The notes under the pieces: generated by a model
What the model was told of the DNA's origin: nothing
Databases searched by the model: none
The model's input: the letters and a program-made list of their open reading frames with translations, nothing else
Position numbers and translations under genes: made by a program
Shown: positions 57,531 to 64,000 of the stretch, piece after piece
How positions within the stretch are numbered: the stretch's first letter is position 1
How the letters are laid out: each line of letters starts with the position of its first letter
Origin: Rhinopomastus cyanomelas
Taxonomy: Eukaryota > Chordata > Aves > Bucerotiformes > Rhinopomastidae
DNA: 64,000 nucleotides
NCBI GenBank assembly: GCA_013400115.1
Contig: VXBP01003497.1
Span: 1-64,000, forward strand
Direction: 5' to 3'

Positions 57531-57593
57531 TACTCTGCCCTGGTGAGATCACATCTAGAATNTACTCTGCCCTGGTGAGATCACATCTAGAAT
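57531..57593 (+). repeat. 31-base duplication around an N (assembly scar)
   Basis: Bases 57531-57561 and 57563-57593 are identical and separated by one N at 57562. No other CR1 copy has this duplication, so it is most simply two contig ends that overlapped but were not merged. Confidence 0.85.
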
Positions 57594-58033
57594 ATTGTGT
57601 CCAGTTTTGGGCCTCTCAGTTCAAGAGGGATGTGGAACTGCTGGAGAGGGTGCAGTGTAGGGCAATAAAGATGATTGAAGGAGGTGGAGCACCTCATTAA
57701 TGTTTATAAATATGTGAAGGGTGGGTGTCAGGAGGATGGAGCCAGGTTCTTCTCAATGTCATCTAGTGATATGACGAAGCACAATGGTTGTAAGCTGGAA
57801 CATAGGAGGTTCCATATAAATGTTAGAAGGAACTTCTTCACAGTGAGGGTGACAGAGCACTGGAACAGGCTGTCCAAGGGAGGTTGTGGAGTCTCCTTCT
57901 CTGGAGAAGTTTAAAACCTGCATGGATGTGTTCCTGTGTGACTTGGTCTAGGTGATCCTGCTGTGTCAGGGGATTGGACTAGATGATCTTTCGAGGTTCC
58001 TTCCAATCCCTAATGATTCTATGATTCTATGAA

Positions 58034-58349
58034 ACAGGAAGCATAATTCACAAATGTGTTTTCCAAGCCATTTTCTGTCCTTAGGAAAGATGATCATAAT
58101 CCAATATTCTCCTGTATCACAGCCAACTAACACACCAAAGATGGCAGCAGAAGAGTCCTTCTTATTTGCTTGCATATGTGATATAATTACACCTGGAGAG
58201 CATCAAAGTAAAAATAAGTCAAAGGAAAGTATACTTGCAACATATTAAACATATTTTACATGAAGATTAACATCTCTGTGGCCCACAACGTTTTGTCCCA
58301 TCAGGTTTTAAATGAAGGGTCTGCAAAACGAGCTTTATCAGGTGCGGGT
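58034..58349. other. Non-coding spacer
   Basis: About 300 bases between CR1 elements. Nothing recognised. Confidence 0.5.
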
Positions 58350-58746
58350 GAGGGGAGTTAGCCAGAGCTTTTGAGTCTGAAGAGAAGGAAGCTGAGGAGA
58401 CCCCTTACTGCTGTTTATAACTACCTGAAAGGAGGTTGTAGAGAGGTAGTTGTTGGTCTCTTCTCACAAGTAACAATTGTTACAACAAGAGGAAATGGCC
58501 TTAAGCTGAGCAAGGGGAAGTTTAGGTCAGATATTAGGAAAAAATTCTTAGTTGAAAAGGTCATCAAGGCTTGGAACAAGCTGCCCAGGGAGAGGGCCGA
58601 ATTACCATCCCTGGATGTAGTTAAAAGTGACATAGATCTGGAGCTTAGAGACATAGTTCATTGATGGGCTTGGTAAAGTTAGGTTGGACTGACTGATGTT
58701 GAAGGAAAGATCATTTCCAACTTAGCCAATTCTATGATTCTATGAT
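58350..58746 (+). mobile_element. CR1 LINE 3' fragment, older subfamily
   Basis: The plus-strand ORF2 C-terminus is still largely open (YNYLKGGCREVVVGLFSQ, RGNGLKLSKGKFRSDIRKKF, AWNKLPRERAELPS) and is followed by a 3' UTR with a TTCTATGATTCTATGATG tail. The YNYLKGGCREV signature and the ending match the 18.9-19.5 kb copy. Confidence 0.9.
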
Positions 58747-60339
58747 GCATTTGCAGACATTAGAGTCCAGAAAAGTTGTTCTACCTTTGCTTGGTCAGAG
58801 CTGGAGCATTTTCAGGGGAGCACTAATTATCTAAGAATGTGTGAAATAACATTCGTGACACCAGGCTGACTGAAAGACATGAAACTCTCTCAAAGAACAT
58901 ACCTGCAGTGATCTCATCTGTTGGCAAGCGCATTGCCATTTCCTTTCAAACGTGCAACCTATACCCCCAAACCTGCAAAACCTCATGGTTCAAACCTGGA
59001 GACATAGGTCTTATGCCTTTGAAATACTAGGAACCTGGGCAAAATCCTGCTCCTGTTGAAATCTGCCTGTTTTGATAAAGATTGTAACCGAACTGAGATT
59101 TCATCCAAGGCCCCACTTCAGAGCACTTTGAAGTTACTGAAAAGATTCCTTTGACACTGCAAAATTTGTTCCTGTACTTTCAGTGTGTGATCCTCAACAA
59201 ACTGAATAGCCCCGAAACAAGATTTTAGTAGGGAATATATCTTCCCCAGTCTTTACATGGGACAAAGGGTAATAACAGGGTAAGTGTGTAGGGAAACACC
59301 CTTCCCTGTCCTACAAAAGGAAAACCAGCAGCCCTGTCTCCTCTTCACAACAGACAACTTAGACTTTTCTTCCACCGGAACATGTAACAGCATTTTGAAC
59401 TCAGTGAAGCTACTGGTATCCACACCACCTTGCAGACGTGCAGCGAGTTCCACAGGAAAAAAGATAATGTTTGCCTCCATTTTACCCTTGACGTATTAGC
59501 GTTTTATTTGGTATTTCCTGAGGAACGTTGCATAATACTCCCTACCCATCTTCTACATGACTTCAATGTATCACACCTAGAATACCTGCCTTGCGTCATG
59601 TCTTTTCAGGAAAAGGGTCTTAATTCAATCCTTACACAGCAGCTTCCCATCAGCTTTGCTTTTCTGTCTCCTCTGTAACCCGAAATGGAGCAACGTTGCA
59701 CACGTTGTTCAACATGCAGGCGCACTGTGAATTTGAACAGCACCAAAACCACTTCCTCACTCCTTTCCTAGTGTGTACCACAATGATGGTGAGATGCGTA
59801 ATGGTGAGAGCTAATTAACAGATACTTGACATGTATGTAAACTTAGGGGTGTTCCCCCCCCAAGAGCTCAAGTGTTGTTTTTTGCCCGTCAGTTACTGGT
59901 GTCAGATGTCTCTTTCACAGCTGGATTGCCACTTGACTGTGCTGAATTATTTGCTCCCATCAGCAAGATTTCCCCCCTCGCTCTCCATCTTTTTTCCAGG
60001 GCACAGCACAGCACAGATGCCTGTGGGATACCCATTACCCCACCTTTGCTACAAATTCATTCTAGCCTTTAGCTTCCTATCCATTAACCAGTTAATACAT
60101 CAGAAAAGGACCTTTGCTTTTCTCCCGTGAGAAGTTTTAGTTTCTAAAAGAGCATTCAATAAGAAATGTTCACTAAAACTTTTTTAAGGCTTAAATATAG
60201 ACAAAAAAGGAATAATAACTGTATGAACTGAGATTTAAGCTAATATATCTGTGCCACAAGCCTTCTTTGACATTATACTGTCATTAGCTGTCCTTGTATA
60301 TGCCTAACAATGCATCTATAAGTGTTAACATTTGTTCTA

Positions 60340-60448
60340 GGCTGGGAGTTGGGGTTGGTTTGGATTTGACTGATTTTTTTTGTTGAGCATTGATCTATTT
60401 TTGTGGGTTTTTGTTACTGTTTTGTGGGGTTCCCCCCCCCCAAAAAAA
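60340..60448. repeat. G/T-rich low-complexity tract ending in C10A7
   Basis: TTGGTTTGG and TTTTTGTGGG-like repeats end in ten C (60432-60441) and seven A (60442-60448). No transposon is recognisable. Confidence 0.55.
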
Positions 60449-60846
60449 GTAATCTGCCTGGTATGGAGGTTAGTTTTACAGGTGTGTAGTAGCTTGTATG
60501 TGATTTGAATTTTATTTTTGAATGGTGTCACTTTTGGCCCTTAATATTTCTTTGCGTTGAGACCTAAGCCACAGTACACCAAAATAAACTCAGCAGCTTC
60601 ACCTCAGACCTCTGCTAGTACTCCATAGCAAGCAACACAAGCACTTGAGTTTTAGACTTATATACTAGTTTTACTTCTTCATAAAGTCCTTAAGATTTAG
60701 GTATTCCTGTATTTTAATGAAGATGCATTAACATTTTGTTTTGGAAATTCCTTTTTAACAGAAGATATCACAGTTGTCTATTTTCAAATTTAGAGACACT
60801 TGAAAAACATTTTGTGTTCCTACAGACATTAATCATCTCCTTACAG

Positions 60847-60970
60847 AAGGTCACAGATCTGAGGCTACCACAAGAAGGTGTGAGAGATCTGTGCAGTTCC
60901 ATTTACACGTCAGGTGTGTGTCAGTCAGGAATATCGGCAGTCCTACCTCTCTTCAACAGGACTATCCCAG
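60847..60970 (+). CDS. Candidate internal exon (coding or lncRNA)
   Basis: A good acceptor (TCATCTCCTTACAG) precedes 124 bases that end at CCCAG followed by GTAAGTG, an almost ideal donor. One frame (phase 0 in, phase 1 out) encodes KVTDLRLPQEGVRDLCSSIY, then SGVCQSGISAVLPLFNR and TIPG. A second frame is also open, so codon evidence is weak. Both splice sites are the best matched pair in the window on the plus strand. No family recognised. A non-coding RNA exon fits equally well. Confidence 0.35.
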
Positions 60971-61362
60971 GTAAGTGATCAGCAGGACAAATGTGTTCAA
61001 CCCCGTGGTCAGCAAATAGAAATCTCAAGCAGAACTGCAGAGATCATGGATGTGAAGGCTAAGAAGTAAAACATCCAGAGAAAGGAATTTTAAAGATCAT
61101 CAAGAAAGGAAAAGCAGAACTGTGACAAAATACTGACATTTTTCTTAGGAAAAACTGGACACCTGACTGTAGCATACTTTAAAATCTTTTTTCCTCTGAA
61201 GGAAAGTCTGAGGCAGGGAAGTGGTGACAGACTGGCAGCCCAAGATGGCCAAGTCTCAAAGAGACGAAACAACATAAGTTGGAAGGGGTGTTCCTCATTT
61301 GTTTGACACAGTCCTTGCTCAAAAGAGAGCCACCCTCAGGTTTATATCAGGTTGCTTATGGC

Positions 61363-61455
61363 TGCATCTAGGTGTATTTGAATCTCTTCAAGGAGGGAGG
61401 CTTCCACAGCCTCTGGGCTCCCTCCCATTCCAGAGCTGAGCCACTTGATTGATAT
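61363..61455 (-). mobile_element. Possible old CR1 relic
   Basis: TTGAATCTCTTCAAGGAGGG, AGGCTTCCACAGCCTCTGGG and CCCATTCCAGAGCT resemble the reversed CR1 3' region (TTTAAACATCTCCAGGGAGG, GACTCCACAACCTCCCTGGG, CTGTTCCAGTGCT). It is short and diverged. Confidence 0.45.
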
Positions 61456-63848
61456 TTCCACACCTCCTCCCAGTACCAAATGGTATTTTGCTTCTTGTCT
61501 AAAGCCTCCAGTGACAAATTCCCACACACAGTCATTACTGTGCTAGAGACAGATGACATGCCTGTGGAGGGGGACAGAGAGAGGCTGGGAAGGGACAAGC
61601 CTGAGTTCACACACTTGTGCTGCCTTCCTAGCTGTACAGGCACCCAAGATCTCTCACACCAGCCGTGTGGCTGGTGATAACTCAGAGTCTGACTGAAAGG
61701 AAAAGCATGATTACTCTAGCTCTGGCCAAACGACACAGCTCCTCACGCACAACACTCCCAACTGTGGCACAATTCATCTGTAGGTGGATGCCCTCTTCTT
61801 AAGGTCACATCTTGCTAAAAATCCTCAGTCTTCTTCCCTTCCCATCTCCCAGGAATTTTGGCTTTAAAATCTTCTCCAAAGGTTTAGCTTAAACTTCTAT
61901 CTGTTAAAGATGACATCCAAACAAACAAACCTGATAAACCTCAACCAGTTGCTATATAAGCTGCTGAGACCTTCAGGCAAAATTCATATTCCTGGCATGT
62001 GATTCTGTTATGTGAAATGAAAAAAACCCCTCCAAACTAACATACAGGAATGTCTCCCTAGCCAAACTGTTTGAGTTGCTTCCTCTTCTTACAGTCAGTA
62101 ACTCCTAAATCCTGGCTTCTGCACTGGAGTCCACAGCCCAGTATCTCAGAGGCAATGCCCGGGAGGCATAATGGAAGCCTATCACAGACAATATTTTGCC
62201 AACCCAATTCAGTTTCAAAGGAAAGGAATGTATATGCATATTTGTGATCTGGTGTATGCTTTAGGCTTTATTTGTCACTGCTAGGCCAGTATCATACTTC
62301 AGCTTGCAGGATTTTAATGGTAAATGAAGTATTCTTTCAGGTGTCTTGCAGAGCTCTTTTTTTAAGTACATAATTGTTATTTACCAAGTTTATTAATTAC
62401 TTAAAGAATCATCACACCAGTCTACTTTCAGAAATGTAGAAGGAAGTAGGGCAGTAAAAGACGACCAGGAAAATCATAAGTTAGACTTCATACACGAGAA
62501 TTAAACTAAATGTGAAAATGCCTTGCGTGAAAGGAGTCCCTGTACAGCACAGACAGCACAGTCTGCATAGTTTAGGCTTTTTTCTTAATATTATTCAATT
62601 AAGAGAAAAAAAAGACAGACTGACAAAGTATTTGTGAAAACTATGCGGCCTTCGATGTATTTCAGGAAAATTGTTCAAGTAGCGTGGGGAAGAATTTCAA
62701 ATGATGTTGAGAAAAGAAATTTGTGTTGTTTTGAAAGAAGCTTTGCTGTTCAGACTTTCAGCTATGGATCTCAGTCTTCAGGAGCAAAGATCTCAAGGAG
62801 AACATTCAGACTCTTGTTTGCAAGAGGTATTCCTTATGCTTACTAGCTTTGATAAGGAGCAGCCAAAAACGTTCAATGTTCAATCTGATTACAAATGGAC
62901 ATGAGCTAGAGAAAGACTCTTGTGTAAACCTCAGCCCTTCTCAGGACAGTCTCCAGACACCTCTGCTCACTTAGTGTTTTTCTGCACAGCTCTGAGCATG
63001 CTTGGTTTTTGATACTTGAAGGATATGCAAATGCAATAAATGTCCTACGAATTCATGAGACGTACTGTATTACCAAGCATCTGCGCAAAACCTTTAAAAA
63101 CAATGAGCAGCTGTAAGGCTCACTAAGTTTTCCTTAAGATCAAGGGACACGCACAGCAGCTGTTATAGGAGAGCACTTCTAAAACAAGGCAAAAATACAA
63201 ATTACAAAGCAAGGGTAACAGTCAAATAGTCTCAGTAGTACAGCAGCCAAAGACATAAACAAGAACAGCCATCACAGCGTGATATACAAGATGTTCATTG
63301 CTCATGACTCTGAGCAATAACAAATAACTTTGCGTACTTACTAATTCCTGTATGTCAACATTGGCAATAAAGTGTAGGCTCTGTCATGACATGTTAGGTA
63401 CAGAAAAGCAAGTAGAAGAAATTAGTTTAGGCTCCGTACATGACTAGAAGCTGTGTAATGCCAACCAATACATTATTACTTGAGGAATATTATTTTCAAG
63501 CACAACTCTGTTGTGTTCATGTAGCATTAATTCTGCATTTGGACAGATGAGTAGCTGGAGCTCTGAGGAAAACATATAATCCCAGACATCACGCACAGTA
63601 GTATGTACACTGATGAGCAGAATGAATTTAGGTAAATGCTTATTTACTTCCTACAAGCTCTGAAACCGAATTCTATCCCAAAATATTTCCAGGATATGGA
63701 GGCTGGGATGATGTATGAGAGTGGTCTCTGAAATCCAACCCTTTTACTATTCCTCTCTGGTCCCATCTTCTAGTGACAAGCCATTGACAACTCTTCCCCA
63801 TAACATTTAGGGACAGGGACAGATATGAAACAGACTTCAGTATCAACA

Positions 63849-64000
63849 TCATAGAATCATTCAGGTTGGAAAAGACTCTTGGGATCACCAAGTCCAATCA
63901 TCAGTCCTGCTCTACAAGTTTACCCCTAAACCATATCCCACAACACCGCATCTAGGTGTCTTTTAAACTCATCCAGGGATGGTGTCTCAACCACTACCCA
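63849..64000 (-). mobile_element. CR1 LINE 3' end, continues beyond the window
   Basis: The minus-strand tail TCATAGAATCATTCAGGTTG and GACTCTTGGGATCACCAAGT is followed by 3' UTR up to the window edge. This ending type is distinct from both the 20.3 kb and the 53.4 kb subfamilies. Confidence 0.9.

Larger units (their letters stand above)
56742..58033 (+). mobile_element. CR1 LINE, 1.3 kb, decayed and with an assembly stutter
   Basis: A plus-strand CR1 is truncated at VSRHIKDRR (about 56749) and runs through the RT to the 3' UTR and a GATTCTATGATTCTATG tail at 58033. It has a 36-base in-frame insertion near 57043-57080, a 12-base deletion in motif B, a one-base frameshift near 57497, a loss of about 80 bases near 57690 (part of the YEERLREL block), and a 31-base duplication flanking an N at 57562. 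Confidence 0.95.
58747..63848. other. 5 kb of mostly unrecognised DNA
   Basis: It contains an exon-like segment (60847-60970), a low-complexity tract (60340-60448) and a possible CR1 relic (61363-61455). Nothing else recognised. Confidence 0.5.

Noticed and set aside
1..64000. tRNA, rRNA, CRISPR, operons, bacterial promoters or attachment sites
   Set aside because: I found no cloverleaf with A and B boxes, no regularly spaced direct repeats and no prokaryotic gene layout. The DNA is a vertebrate repeat landscape.

Overview
This window is vertebrate nuclear DNA, AT-rich and intron/intergenic in character, and it is almost certainly from a bird. The deciding evidence is the repeat content. About two dozen fragments belong to CR1 (Chicken Repeat 1) LINE retrotransposons, which dominate avian genomes. 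They are recognised by their 3' ends (AAGGTCCCTTCCAACCC followed by ATTCTATG-type repeats) and by reverse-transcriptase and endonuclease peptides. By my hand-drawn boundaries CR1 covers about 12-13 kb of roughly 63 kb of called sequence, or nearer 14 kb if very old relics are counted. That is about 20 percent, which is high for a bird. Such loads are known from woodpeckers and a few other lineages, so a piciform-like host is a reasonable but unproven inference.

Layout. 1-5.6 kb: a CR1 3' tail, a 2.6 kb minus-strand CR1 carrying endonuclease and RT remnants, and two head-to-tail CR1 3' fragments. 6.4-8.7 kb: the best candidate host coding sequence, three exon-like minus-strand segments with splice signals and compatible phases. 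9.8-15.7 kb: old SINE/LINE relics. 17-21.7 kb: three plus-strand CR1 fragments, one with a 430-codon open RT frame whose catalytic motifs are all present. 25.7-27.1 kb: a younger and a much older minus-strand CR1. 29.8-30.8 kb: a 986-base assembly gap bordered by poly-C, then a possible LTR end. 32.5-37.2 kb: CR1 copies, including one that unusually keeps ORF1 but has three internal deletions. 39-47 kb: small CR1 pieces and a possible MIR-like SINE. 51.2-51.6 kb: a solo endogenous-retrovirus LTR with a near-perfect target-site duplication. 53-58.7 kb: CR1 fragments, one containing an assembly stutter. 63.8 kb to the end: a CR1 running out of the window.

No complete host gene, tRNA, rRNA, CRISPR array, operon or bacterial-style feature is visible. 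Several isolated exon-like segments with good splice consensus (near 31.4, 37.7, 48.1, 53.2 and 60.9 kb) are listed at low confidence, because open frames plus splice motifs also occur by chance in 64 kb. I recognise no known gene in any of them.

The most interesting leads are: two related CR1 copies that share loss of the same catalytic aspartate (FADD to FADY), which suggests an RT-dead source copied in trans; the ORF1-bearing, multiply deleted CR1; the unrecognised membrane-type exon series at 6.5-8.7 kb; and several assembly scars, all of the single-N ones lying in CR1.
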